From Christensenella sp. UBA767 (GTDB lineage: Bacteria > Bacillota > Clostridia > Christensenellales > CAG-917): a stretch of 7,941 nucleotides of DNA. The stretch lies in the NCBI GenBank assembly GCA_002297185.1, contig DBJV01000099.1, positions 1-7,941 of the forward strand. The letters run 5' to 3'. The position numbers and the translations under genes are program-made. Of this stretch, positions 1 through 5,257 are shown in pieces. The notes under the pieces were generated by a model. It was given only the letters and a program-made list of their open reading frames with translations, did no database searches and was not told the DNA's origin. The number at the start of each line of letters is the position of its first letter. The stretch's first letter is position 1.

Positions 1-358
1 CTTAGCCACGCTAGATTTATTGCTCTGCTACCACGCAACCGATACACGCTATCAGTTTAAGCAGGAATAGAAACTCCTGCCACAATTTCACTATATCGCT
101 TGCTTGGTATGTGCGGCTTACGCCTAGATTGCCACGTCACTACGTTCCTCGCAATGACATATGGATAATTTTGAAGAGAAATGTCCTTATACGAGTGGTC
201 GGGCGCGACGCGTTAAGCAACACATCCGGTGAATGTGTTGTAGCCAAAGCGAACGAGGTGGATTGCGGTGCGCAAACGCCGAAGTGGACATGCCGGCATG
301 TCCGGAAAGAGGGGTATGTATTTAAGGAGTTACGACTATCCCTCTGTTTGGGATTCAT
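1..358 (-). repeat. Hairpin-rich dispersed intergenic repeat (probable REP/MITE-like element)
   Basis: No credible gene lies here, although two small open frames cross it. Read on the minus strand, the stretch at 128-155 has the ATTGC...GCAAT ends and the 'CATTGCGAGGAACG' sequence that I recognise from dispersed intergenic repeats in many bacterial genomes. Seen directly: GCAGGA/TCCTGC at 61-66/75-80; an 8-bp stem CAACACAT/ATGTGTTG at 218-225/233-240; TTGCG/CGCAA at 263-267/271-275; and a perfect 18-bp palindrome at 286-303 (GGACATGCC, GGCATGTCC). The chain of stems suggests a structured element rather than a coding region. The left end probably lies outside the window and the right limit is approximate. 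No second copy occurs in this window, so the repeat status rests on recognition. Confidence 0.5.
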
Positions 359-376
359 ATATAATGTTCATGCACT

Positions 377-412
377 CGTATATGCGTACGCGCGCGTGCG
401 CATACGCGTATA
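377..412. other. 36-bp alternating pyrimidine-purine tract (Z-DNA-prone)
   Basis: Every odd position from 377 to 411 is a pyrimidine and every even position from 378 to 412 is a purine: 18 consecutive YR steps without a break, mostly CG with TA and TG/CA. The inner 24 bp (381-404) is also an inverted repeat of two 12-bp arms with one mismatched pair (387 against 398). Such tracts are known to flip to left-handed Z-DNA, or to extrude as cruciforms, under negative supercoiling. The tract is an abrupt CG-rich island in AT-rich DNA. Any biological role is inference. Confidence 0.75.
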
Positions 413-428
413 TTATATTGATTATAGA

Positions 429-450
429 ATACTAAAAGTGTTTTTAGTAT
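429..450. repeat. Palindrome, ATACTAAAA arms
   Basis: This is a perfect 9-bp inverted repeat, ATACTAAAA (429-437) and TTTTAGTAT (442-450), around a 4-nt GTGT loop. It is nearly pure AT and sits 16 bp right of the Z-DNA-prone tract. It could be an operator-like dyad or a weak hairpin. It lacks the GC stem of a terminator. Confidence 0.6.
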
Positions 451-494
451 ATATAAGGGATAATCGGGCAATTGCAATGGCCAATGAGATAAAT

Positions 495-556
495 GATATT
501 GAATATCGTAATATAATAATATCCGTTATCGCGATATTGCAATATTACAATATCGC
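495..556. repeat. Clustered GATATT/AATATC palindromes
   Basis: Two dyads sit close together. GATATT-G-AATATC at 495-507 is perfect around one base. GCGATATTG (531-539) and CAATATCGC (548-556) form a 9-bp inverted repeat around 8 nt, and a smaller palindrome ATATTGCAATAT (535-546) is nested within it. The shared GATATT half-sites suggest repeated binding sites or a folded RNA, but no neighbouring regulator gene is evident. The mscS leader hairpin at 6115-6130 reuses the GCGATATT sequence. Confidence 0.55.
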
Positions 557-711
557 ATTATAAAAGTATTCAAATATCCTAATGTTCTTATAAACACACT
601 TTAGGCATATTTTTTGAAAATACTAATATTACACATTTCGTGTTTTGAAAAATTTAGCGTATTTTGAGGAATACATATCGTGCTTTTAGGCGGTTTACAA
701 ATCATGTTTTA

Positions 712-742
712 TAAAAAATCCCTACTGAACAGTAAGGATTTT
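712..742 (-). terminator. Intrinsic terminator of mnmA
   Basis: On the minus strand a 13-bp stem (730-742 with 715-727, one G-T wobble, tiny AA loop) runs straight into a T-rich tail from the A-run at 713-718. It lies about 50 bp past the mnmA stop codon and is the natural end of that transcript. Confidence 0.85.
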
Positions 743-793
743 GGGTATATCGATATGAGATTGTATTACGTCATTTGGCGTTAATTAAGGTTG

Positions 794-1885
794 TTATATA
801 TCGAAAGAGTGGTTGATTACACCGCCACCGAGGCAGATTTCGCCGTAATAAACGACGGTATATTGACCTTCGGCAATGGCTCTTTGCTTTTCATCAAACA
901 CGATACGTGTATCGCCGTTATCGAGAACGGAGAGATGGGCGCGCTGCAAGGGCTGGCGATGTTTGATGCGGACTTCGCAATTAAACTCTTTTGCAGGCGG
1001 TGGCGTGATAAAATTGAAACCTTCAGTGACAAGTCCGTCTTTGAAAAGGATATCGTCCTCGCCTTGAGACACGATGAGGCGGTTGTATGCGACGTCTTTG
1101 CCGAGAACAAACCATCTTTCACCGTTGCCGTCTGCACTTCCGCCTATTCCAAGGCCTCTGCGCTGACCGAGCGTGTAGAAATAGACACCGTGATGTCTGC
1201 CGACTACTTTGCCGTCTTGGGTGATAATGTCACCGTCTTTCATTGGGATATATTGTGACAGAAATTGTCTGAAATTGCGCTCGCCTATAAAGCAAATGCC
1301 TGTGCTGTCCTTTTTCTTGGCTACTGGAATGTCGAATTTGAGCGCAAGATCGCGAACTTCGGGTTTTGTCAAATCACCGAGCGGAAAAATGACGTCTCGC
1401 AATTGATGTGAGGATACTTGATTGAGAAAATAGGTTTGATCCTTGTTGTCATCCTTGGCGCGCAACAAATAATGCATATCTCCGTCGTGGCGAACCCTGC
1501 AATAATGTCCCGTGGCGATATAGTCTGCGCCGAGTTCTCTTGCAAAATCCGCAAAAGGTCCGAATTTGACCTCTCGATTGCAAAGAACATCGGGATTGGG
1601 GGTGCGACCTTTTTTGTATTCCTCAACGAAGAGTTTGAACACGTTGTCCATGTACTGCTGCGAGAAATCGACGGAATAATACGGTATGCCGATTTTGTCG
1701 CAAACGTATTGGACGTCAGTCCAGTCTTGTTCGCCCGTGCAGCAACCGTTGGGATCCGTCTCTTTCCAGTTGGACATATAAAGCCCGATAACGTCAAAAC
1801 CCTGCTCTTTGAGAAGAGCAGCGGATACGGCACTATCGACGCCGCCGGACATTCCGACGACAACACGTTTTTTCTTATCGCTCAT
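794..1885 (-). CDS. mnmA: tRNA-specific 2-thiouridylase MnmA
   Basis: MnmA activates C2 of the wobble uridine U34 of tRNA-Lys, -Glu and -Gln by adenylation, then inserts sulfur to make 2-thiouridine. It is a cytoplasmic enzyme fed by persulfide from a cysteine desulfurase. The 363-aa product has the usual family length. Visible motifs: the N-terminal PP-loop SGGVDS (13-18) that binds ATP; TPNPDVLCN (95-103) with catalytic Cys102; DSTGICFIGER (193-203) with the partner catalytic Cys198; the conserved GVYFYTLGQRRGLGIGG segment (233-249); and a C-terminal beta-barrel region ending in GGGVI. The ATG at 1883-1885 is the only sensible start because the PP-loop begins a few residues in. No Shine-Dalgarno sequence precedes it, and a good promoter lies so close that the mRNA should be nearly leaderless. 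The gene is transcribed alone and ends at the 712-742 terminator. Confidence 0.97.
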   Translation of the reverse strand: MSDKKKRVVVGMSGGVDSAVSAALLKEQGFDVIGLYMSNWKETDPNGCCTGEQDWTDVQYVCDKIGIPYYSVDFSQQYMDNVFKLFVEEYKKGRTPNPDVLCNREVKFGPFADFARELGADYIATGHYCRVRHDGDMHYLLRAKDDNKDQTYFLNQVSSHQLRDVIFPLGDLTKPEVRDLALKFDIPVAKKKDSTGICFIGERNFRQFLSQYIPMKDGDIITQDGKVVGRHHGVYFYTLGQRRGLGIGGSADGNGERWFVLGKDVAYNRLIVSQGEDDILFKDGLVTEGFNFITPPPAKEFNCEVRIKHRQPLQRAHLSVLDNGDTRIVFDEKQRAIAEGQYTVVYYGEICLGGGVINHSFDI

Positions 1886-1894
1886 AGTGATAAT

Positions 1895-1923
1895 ATTTTA
1901 ACATCTCGCCGTCGATATGTAAA
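1895..1923 (-). promoter_or_regulatory. mnmA promoter, leaderless configuration
   Basis: On the minus strand: -35 TTTACA (1918-1923), 17-nt spacer, -10 TAAAAT (1895-1900), with TG one base before the -10 (extended -10). The expected start of transcription is near 1887-1889, only 2-4 nt before the ATG at 1885. That leaves no room for a ribosome binding site. Confidence 0.7.
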
Positions 1924-1972
1924 GCAAGCAAAAATCAATTTATTTGACTAACTAAACTTTTATATAGGCAAA

Positions 1973-2509
1973 TCAGTCAATAGGCAAAAACAAATCCTTT
2001 TTGACTATTTTCCACTTCTCGCCAATTTCTATTTTCTTATACTCGGCAAAGAGTTTTGCATCATCCTCGCTATGAAATTTTAGTGCATTCAAAACCTCTT
2101 TTACTACACGCATCCCTTGTCCATTCATAGTGTTTGATGATAAATACGCGTCTTTCTCGTTATAATACAAATAATAATTGGAGCAAAACTCGTATGCTTT
2201 TGTATTATTGGTTTTTTCAGAAAATTCATCGAACTTAATGCCGGAGATTTTCACGTCTCTCATTCCGTCAATAAATACCATTAATAAAGCGTAAGTCAAA
2301 TATGACATAAACACTCCAAAGAATCCTGTAATTATTGCCGAAACAATGTAAAACACTCCAACAATATCGCCATAGACACAATAGACAATTCCTAAAATCA
2401 ACACACCTAATGCCGTTATAAGACATATTGCAATTGAAACCTTTAAATAATTATCTACTAATTTTTTGGCGTCTTGTATGTTCTTAAAGTCCGCATTTCT
2501 CTCTTCCAT
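1973..2509 (-). CDS. Two-helix membrane protein of unknown function
   Basis: I do not recognise a family for this 178-aa protein. A charged N-terminus (1-22) with a short helical look precedes two strongly hydrophobic segments, about residues 24-46 and 49-80. After them comes a soluble, Tyr/Lys/Glu-rich C-terminal part of about 95 residues with no clear motif. The topology would place both ends on the same side of the membrane, probably the cytoplasm. The ATG at 2507-2509 has AGGAGA (2517-2522) at 7 nt, so the start is secure. Codons are AT-rich compared with mnmA and cysK, which hints at an accessory gene. It is divergent from the XRE repressor at 2599, and its consensus promoter is overlaid by two operators, so it is probably that repressor's target. 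No strong terminator separates it from mnmA downstream, so some read-through is possible. Confidence 0.85.
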   Translation of the reverse strand: MEERNADFKNIQDAKKLVDNYLKVSIAICLITALGVLILGIVYCVYGDIVGVFYIVSAIITGFFGVFMSYLTYALLMVFIDGMRDVKISGIKFDEFSEKTNNTKAYEFCSNYYLYYNEKDAYLSSNTMNGQGMRVVKEVLNALKFHSEDDAKLFAEYKKIEIGEKWKIVKKDLFLPID

Positions 2510-2528
2510 TGTCTTTTCTCCTATATTT

Positions 2529-2550
2529 AAATATCGGCATACCGATATTT
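2529..2550. promoter_or_regulatory. Operator 1 of the XRE/membrane-protein pair
   Basis: This is a perfect 9-bp inverted repeat, AAATATCGG (2529-2537) and CCGATATTT (2542-2550), with a 4-nt CATA centre. It covers about +1 to +22 of the transcript predicted for the minus-strand membrane protein, just before its ribosome binding site. The size and symmetry fit a Cro/CI-type dimer site. It could also form a leader hairpin, but the second copy at 2562-2577 argues for a protein site. Confidence 0.75.
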
Positions 2551-2557
2551 TTATTAA

Positions 2558-2586
2558 ATAATATCATTATACCGATAATATGTCAA
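2558..2586 (-). promoter_or_regulatory. Consensus promoter for the membrane protein gene
   Basis: On the minus strand: -35 TTGACA (2581-2586, perfect), 17-nt spacer, -10 TATTAT (2558-2563). The transcript should start near 2551. A full operator copy (2562-2577) lies inside the spacer and the other covers the start of the transcript, so a bound repressor would block polymerase directly. Confidence 0.8.
2562..2577. promoter_or_regulatory. Operator 2 of the XRE/membrane-protein pair
   Basis: The 16-mer TATCATTATACCGATA matches the core of operator 1 (2532-2547, TATCGGCATACCGATA) at 13 of 16 positions. The right half-site is intact and the left is degenerate. The two cores are offset by exactly 30 bp, about three helical turns, so dimers would sit on the same face of the DNA and could cooperate. 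The site also lies just upstream of the XRE gene, so autoregulation is likely. Confidence 0.7.
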
Positions 2587-2598
2587 TAGGTGCCTGTT

Positions 2599-2808
2599 AT
2601 GGAAATTCTTATTGCACAACGTATCGAAGATTTGATGAAAAACGAAAAGCTCACGCAAATGCAGCTTGCAAAGGCTATAGGCGTGGGGCAAAGTTCCGTA
2701 AGCGATTGGCTAAACTCAAAGAGCGAACCAAGCGTGGAAAACCTGTGGAAACTCGCGGATTTCTTTGACGTAAGCGTGGACTACCTTATAGGAAGAAAAG
2801 AGATTTGA
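2599..2808 (+). CDS. Small XRE-family (Cro/CI-type) transcriptional repressor
   Basis: This single-domain DNA-binding protein of 69 aa is almost entirely one HTH_3 fold. The turn and recognition helices read TQMQLAKAIGV (19-29) and QSSVSDWLNSK (31-41), followed by the family-typical PSVENLWKLADFFDVSVDYLIGR (44-66). No ligand or protease domain is present. An upstream GTG at 2590 is in frame, but the ATG at 2599 is preferred because AGGTG (2588-2592) then serves as the ribosome binding site at 6 nt. Such proteins act as dimers on palindromic DNA, and two matching palindromes lie in the divergent gap to the membrane protein gene at 1973-2509. The inferred role is local repression of that gene and of itself. 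The inducing signal cannot be seen. A terminator hairpin begins at the last base of the stop codon. Confidence 0.93.
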   Translation: MEILIAQRIEDLMKNEKLTQMQLAKAIGVGQSSVSDWLNSKSEPSVENLWKLADFFDVSVDYLIGRKEI

Positions 2809-2832
2809 CGCATCGGAAAGATGCGTTTTTTT
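2808..2832 (+). terminator. Terminator of the XRE gene
   Basis: ACGCATC (2808-2814), loop GGAAA, GATGCGT (2820-2826), then a run of T to 2832. The hairpin shares its first base with the last base of the TGA stop codon. Confidence 0.9.
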
Positions 2833-2863
2833 ATTTGCTCGGATTTGGGGTAAAAAATCAATC

Positions 2864-2892
2864 TTGAAAACGGTGGCGCGCTTTGGTATAAT
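2864..2892 (+). promoter_or_regulatory. Promoter of the DUF4345-like gene
   Basis: -35 TTGAAA (2864-2869), 17-nt spacer, -10 TATAAT (2887-2892), with a TG extension (TGGTATAAT). It is a near-consensus vegetative promoter. Transcription should begin near 2899, followed by the AAGGA site and the ATG at 2926. Confidence 0.85.
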
Positions 2893-2925
2893 CGATATAT
2901 AAAAAACCAAAAAAGGACGGAAATT

Positions 2926-3369
2926 ATGACAGCAGAAATTTTGAAAAATGCGATATCACACAATATTGCGGCTACGGTTGCGACGATTTGCCTGATGATT
3001 TACTTTCTCGGCACGGCGGTGGTGTTTATTGCAAAACCGTTGAAATACGGCAAGAACTATTCCATTCAACCTGTTGACGAGGCTGGAAAAACGGAAATCA
3101 GAGTATATTACGGCGCAATATCGGCGGCACTCGGATTTTTCCTCGGATTCCTTGCGTTTGCGTGCGCGAAACCGTTTTACGCATTGTGCGGCGGATTGTT
3201 CTTTTCAAACGCGGTGTTCTGGACAAGATTGATTTTCACGTTTGTCGATAAAGGTTGGAAATGCCCTTACACCAAACTTGCGATACCTGCAGAGGGTGCG
3301 TTTATTCTCTCGCTGTGGATATGCTTTATCATCGCAATGGTCGTTGAAAAAGCAACTATTCTCGGCTGA
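2926..3369 (+). CDS. Four-helix membrane protein, DUF4345-like
   Basis: This 147-aa integral membrane protein has four hydrophobic stretches at about residues 15-37, 62-81, 84-107 and 122-141. The pattern EIRVYYGAISAALGFFLGFLAF, then FFSNAVFWTRLIFTFVDKG, resembles DUF4345 proteins: a YGG-like turn into helix 2, and an Arg in helix 3 followed by an acidic residue. The match is from memory and the family has no known function. The ATG at 2926 follows AAGGA (2913-2917) at 8 nt. The gene has its own strong promoter and terminator, so it is a single-gene unit. It is convergent with the zinc-ribbon gene at 3571 and looks native in base composition. The link to DUF4345 is moderate; the membrane topology is firmer. 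Confidence 0.9.
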   Translation: MTAEILKNAISHNIAATVATICLMIYFLGTAVVFIAKPLKYGKNYSIQPVDEAGKTEIRVYYGAISAALGFFLGFLAFACAKPFYALCGGLFFSNAVFWTRLIFTFVDKGWKCPYTKLAIPAEGAFILSLWICFIIAMVVEKATILG

Positions 3370-3388
3370 TAATCAACATCGAAAAGCG

Positions 3389-3418
3389 AAAGCCACCGAG
3401 GAAAATCGGTGGCTTTTT
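3389..3418 (+). terminator. Terminator of the DUF4345-like gene
   Basis: An 11-bp perfect stem, AAAGCCACCGA (3389-3399) and TCGGTGGCTTT (3406-3416), closes a GGAAAA loop and ends in T's to 3418. It lies 20 bp after the stop codon. Confidence 0.92.
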
Positions 3419-3506
3419 ATATGGTTTTATTGACTATGAGATTTGTTATTTTACTGCAAAAAAAAAGCATATTGAGTTTTGCGATTTCGGCGATATGCAA
3501 TATATG

Positions 3507-3534
3507 AAAAAACGAAGGTTACGCCTTCGTTTTT
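3507..3534 (-). terminator. Terminator of the zinc-ribbon gene (bidirectional form)
   Basis: ACGAAGG (3512-3518) pairs with CCTTCGT (3524-3530) around TTACG, extended by A/T pairs on both sides. On the minus strand the tail is TTTTTT. It lies 36 bp past the stop of the gene at 3571. It could also stop plus-strand read-through from the gene on the left. Confidence 0.88.
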
Positions 3535-3570
3535 CGTATTTTATCATATGATTTTGTATAGATAAACCTC

Positions 3571-4188
3571 TTATATTAGCAATAGCGGCAATAACGATAC
3601 GGATGATACGCTGCCGAGAGATGCGCCGATAAGACCTATCACAAAGACGTACCAAAACAGCACTGCTACGACGCCGAGGACTATGGACACGAGGCAACCT
3701 ATGCCGGAGGCACGTGAGCGTTTGGGATAATCGTTCTTCCAAACGAGCCAGAGAATAAAACCGACTATCGGGAAGAAGAATCCGAGGAATCCCCAACCGA
3801 CTGCATCGCTGTCGTCCTTTTGTTCGGGTTGATTGTTGTAGGTATTGTTTTGCGGCGCGCCGCCGTAATACGAGTTTGCGCCCACTCTGTTGAATTGATT
3901 GGGCGTTGCGATATAATACTTGGTTTTCTCGATGAGGTTGCTTACGTTTTGCGTGCCTATTTGCGAGACGGAAAACGTGGATATCGGCTCGTTGGTGAAG
4001 TCGAAAATGGTTTTGATTATGCCGCCGCATTTGGGGCATTTTGCCAATATGCAGATGAGATTGCCCGAGAAATCAAAGGCAAGTTCCCACTCCACACGCT
4101 CCGAGCAGAGCGGGCATGTCGGAATTGCCGATTGAAACTTGTTTTGAGCAACCAAGCCTACACCGTCGTTGTATCTTTGAAAATCCAT
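3571..4188 (-). CDS. Zinc-ribbon protein with C-terminal membrane hairpin
   Basis: The 205-aa protein begins with a probable zinc ribbon: CPLC (25-28) and CPKC (51-54) form the two metal knuckles, with an extra Cys46 nearby. A polar linker follows (about 60-128), Asn/Gln/Tyr-rich near its end. Two hydrophobic segments come last, about 132-151 and 161-187, joined by the basic turn KNDYPKRSRASGIG. The unit WGFLGFFFPIVGFILWLVWKND resembles a hydrophobic hairpin often found at the end of Firmicutes zinc-ribbon proteins of unknown function. The Cys knuckles would face the cytoplasm. The start is secure: AGGAGG (4197-4202) lies 8 nt before the ATG. It follows cysK with a 53-bp gap that has no terminator but contains its own promoter, so it may be both co-transcribed and independently expressed. 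Confidence 0.9.
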   Translation of the reverse strand: MDFQRYNDGVGLVAQNKFQSAIPTCPLCSERVEWELAFDFSGNLICILAKCPKCGGIIKTIFDFTNEPISTFSVSQIGTQNVSNLIEKTKYYIATPNQFNRVGANSYYGGAPQNNTYNNQPEQKDDSDAVGWGFLGFFFPIVGFILWLVWKNDYPKRSRASGIGCLVSIVLGVVAVLFWYVFVIGLIGASLGSVSSVSLLPLLLI

Positions 4189-4210
4189 ACTTCCATCCTC
4201 CTATATATCG

Positions 4211-4239
4211 AGCATAACACGCTCTACCCCAAAAATCAA
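4211..4239 (-). promoter_or_regulatory. Probable promoter of the zinc-ribbon gene
   Basis: On the minus strand: TTGATT (4234-4239), 17-nt spacer, TATGCT (4211-4216), with a TG one base before it (extended -10). The -35 lies 2 bp downstream of the cysK stop. Both hexamers match consensus at 4 of 6 positions, so this is a moderate call. Confidence 0.5.
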
Positions 4240-4241
4240 CA

Positions 4242-5135
4242 TTATTCGTACAAATCCGCAGGATATCTGTCGCCGTTGTCGGGGAGTACTACGACGATTT
4301 TGCCCTCATACTCTTCTCTGACGCGCTTTGCTACGGCATACGCTGCGCCAGAAGAAATGCCACACTTCTTGCCTGTCTTTTGGTAGATTTCCTTTGCGGT
4401 GGCGATTGCCTCCTCGCTGGATGCGGTTCTGATTTCGTCGAGCTTGTTGACATCGACGATTGCAGGAACGAAGTTTGCGCCTATGCCTTGAATCTTGTGC
4501 GAGCCTGCATAGCCTTTGGACAAAAGCGGACTGGATTCGGGTTCAACGGCGATGACCTTGCAATCTATGCCGTTGTCCTCGATGTACTTCTTGACACCCA
4601 TAACCGTGCCGCCGCTACCGACGCCTGCCACAACGTATTTGGCATCGGGCAATGCGGAGAAAATCTCGGGGGCTGTGGTGTAATAGTGAGCCTCGACGCT
4701 TGCGTAGTTACCGAATTGGTTTGCAAGCCATGCGCCGCCCTCTTGAAGTTCCTTTGCCTTTGCGACTGCGCCTTTCATGCCCTCGCTTGCAGGAGTAAGC
4801 ACGAGTTGTGCGCCGTATGCGGAAATCATCTCTCTGCGCTCTTTGCTCATGCTCTCGGGCATTACCATAATTGCTTTGAGACCAAGTTCTCTTGCGACGT
4901 ACGCAAGACCGATTCCCGTATTTCCGCTGGTCGCCTCGACGACGGTTCCGCCCTCTTGCAAATCGCCTTTTTCAAGCGCGCGCATAATCATATAAAATGC
5001 CGCTCTGTCCTTTACGGAGCCTGCAGGGTTTGTTCCCTCGAGCTTACCAAAGATATTATCGCCCATATCAATGATGGGCGTATTGCCTATCTTTTTTGCC
5101 AAAATATCCACTTTATCTTGCAATTTCTTGTCCAT
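4242..5135 (-). CDS. cysK: Cysteine synthase (O-acetylserine sulfhydrylase)
   Basis: This PLP enzyme of the cytoplasm makes L-cysteine from O-acetylserine and sulfide. The 297-aa product is slightly shorter than typical CysK because the stretch after IGNTP (16-20) is compact. Visible motifs: NPAGSVKDR (37-44) with the Schiff-base Lys42; the substrate loop TSGNTG (69-74); the glycine-rich phosphate-binding GVGSGGT (171-177); HKIQGIGANFVP (213-224); and GISSGAA (259-265) with Ser261 facing the PLP ring nitrogen. The NPAGSVKDR form of the PLP-lysine motif is more usual in CysM (E. coli CysM has GNNPAGSVKDRAA), whereas HKIQGIGANFVP is CysK-like, so the substrate preference is not settled by sequence. 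The ATG at 5133-5135 follows an AAAGG/AGGTGG site. An extended -10 promoter and a nested hairpin leader precede it. It is downstream of mscS and upstream of the zinc-ribbon gene. Confidence 0.95.
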   Translation of the reverse strand: MDKKLQDKVDILAKKIGNTPIIDMGDNIFGKLEGTNPAGSVKDRAAFYMIMRALEKGDLQEGGTVVEATSGNTGIGLAYVARELGLKAIMVMPESMSKERREMISAYGAQLVLTPASEGMKGAVAKAKELQEGGAWLANQFGNYASVEAHYYTTAPEIFSALPDAKYVVAGVGSGGTVMGVKKYIEDNGIDCKVIAVEPESSPLLSKGYAGSHKIQGIGANFVPAIVDVNKLDEIRTASSEEAIATAKEIYQKTGKKCGISSGAAYAVAKRVREEYEGKIVVVLPDNGDRYPADLYE

Positions 5136-5148
5136 AAACCACCTTTTT

Positions 5149-5198
5149 GCGCATTTCGCAGGCTTTTTCGTTACACGAACAAAGCCTCAATAATGCGC
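5149..5198 (-). promoter_or_regulatory. Nested hairpin in the cysK leader
   Basis: Between promoter and start codon, a 7-bp outer stem (5149-5155 with 5192-5198, GCGCATT/AATGCGC) encloses an inner arm. The inner arm consists of AGGCTTT/AAAGCCT (5160-5166 with 5181-5187) continued by TTCGT/ACGAA (5167-5171 with 5175-5179) with one bulged C. In the cysK direction the structure is followed by A's and then the ribosome binding site, so it is not a terminator for cysK. It lacks the T-box consensus. It may stabilise the mRNA or control ribosome access; no known riboswitch class is recognised. Confidence 0.55.
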
Positions 5199-5219
5199 TC
5201 TTTCGTTTTTATATTTTAT

Positions 5220-5248
5220 ATTATACCACCGCAAAACGTAAGTGACAC
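5220..5248 (-). promoter_or_regulatory. cysK promoter with a small dyad at the -35
   Basis: On the minus strand: -10 TATAAT (5220-5225) with TGG before it (extended -10), 17-nt spacer, -35 GTGTCA (5243-5248, 4 of 6). A small dyad, AAGTG-ACA-CACTT (5240-5252), sits over the -35 and could be a regulator site. The start of transcription is expected near 5213, giving a leader of about 78 nt. Confidence 0.7.
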
Positions 5249-5257
5249 ACTTTTTTA

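Larger units (their letters stand above)
359..790. other. AT-rich gene-free region
   Basis: No frame here has a ribosome binding site joined to a protein-like sequence. The region holds the alternating purine-pyrimidine tract at 377-412, palindromes at 429-450, 495-507 and 531-556, and the mnmA terminator at 712-742. From 564 to 711 I see only AT-rich sequence without a convincing motif. A promoter-like pair, TTGCAA (537-542) and TATAAA (559-564) with a 16-nt spacer, points right but has no gene after it. Confidence 0.6.

Noticed and set aside
140..358. 72-aa minus-strand open frame
   Set aside because: It lies within the hairpin-rich repeat and its sequence follows the repeat's palindromes. 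It has no ribosome binding site and no protein-like pattern.
359..560. CRISPR array or replication origin
   Set aside because: The palindromes are not regularly spaced repeats with unique spacers, and no DnaA boxes or replication genes are present.
111..563. 150-aa plus-strand open frame
   Set aside because: It runs through the repeat, the alternating CG tract and AT-rich palindromes. Composition changes abruptly along it, there is no ribosome binding site, and no domain is visible.
3446..4039. 197-aa minus-strand frame overlapping the zinc-ribbon gene
   Set aside because: The overlapping frame at 3571-4188 has a strong ribosome binding site, zinc knuckles and membrane helices. This one is Arg/Gln-rich and runs through the terminator.
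5136..5213. T-box or SAM-type riboswitch ahead of cysK
   Set aside because: The leader is too short and lacks the T-box consensus and a terminator/antiterminator pair. Only a simple nested hairpin is seen.
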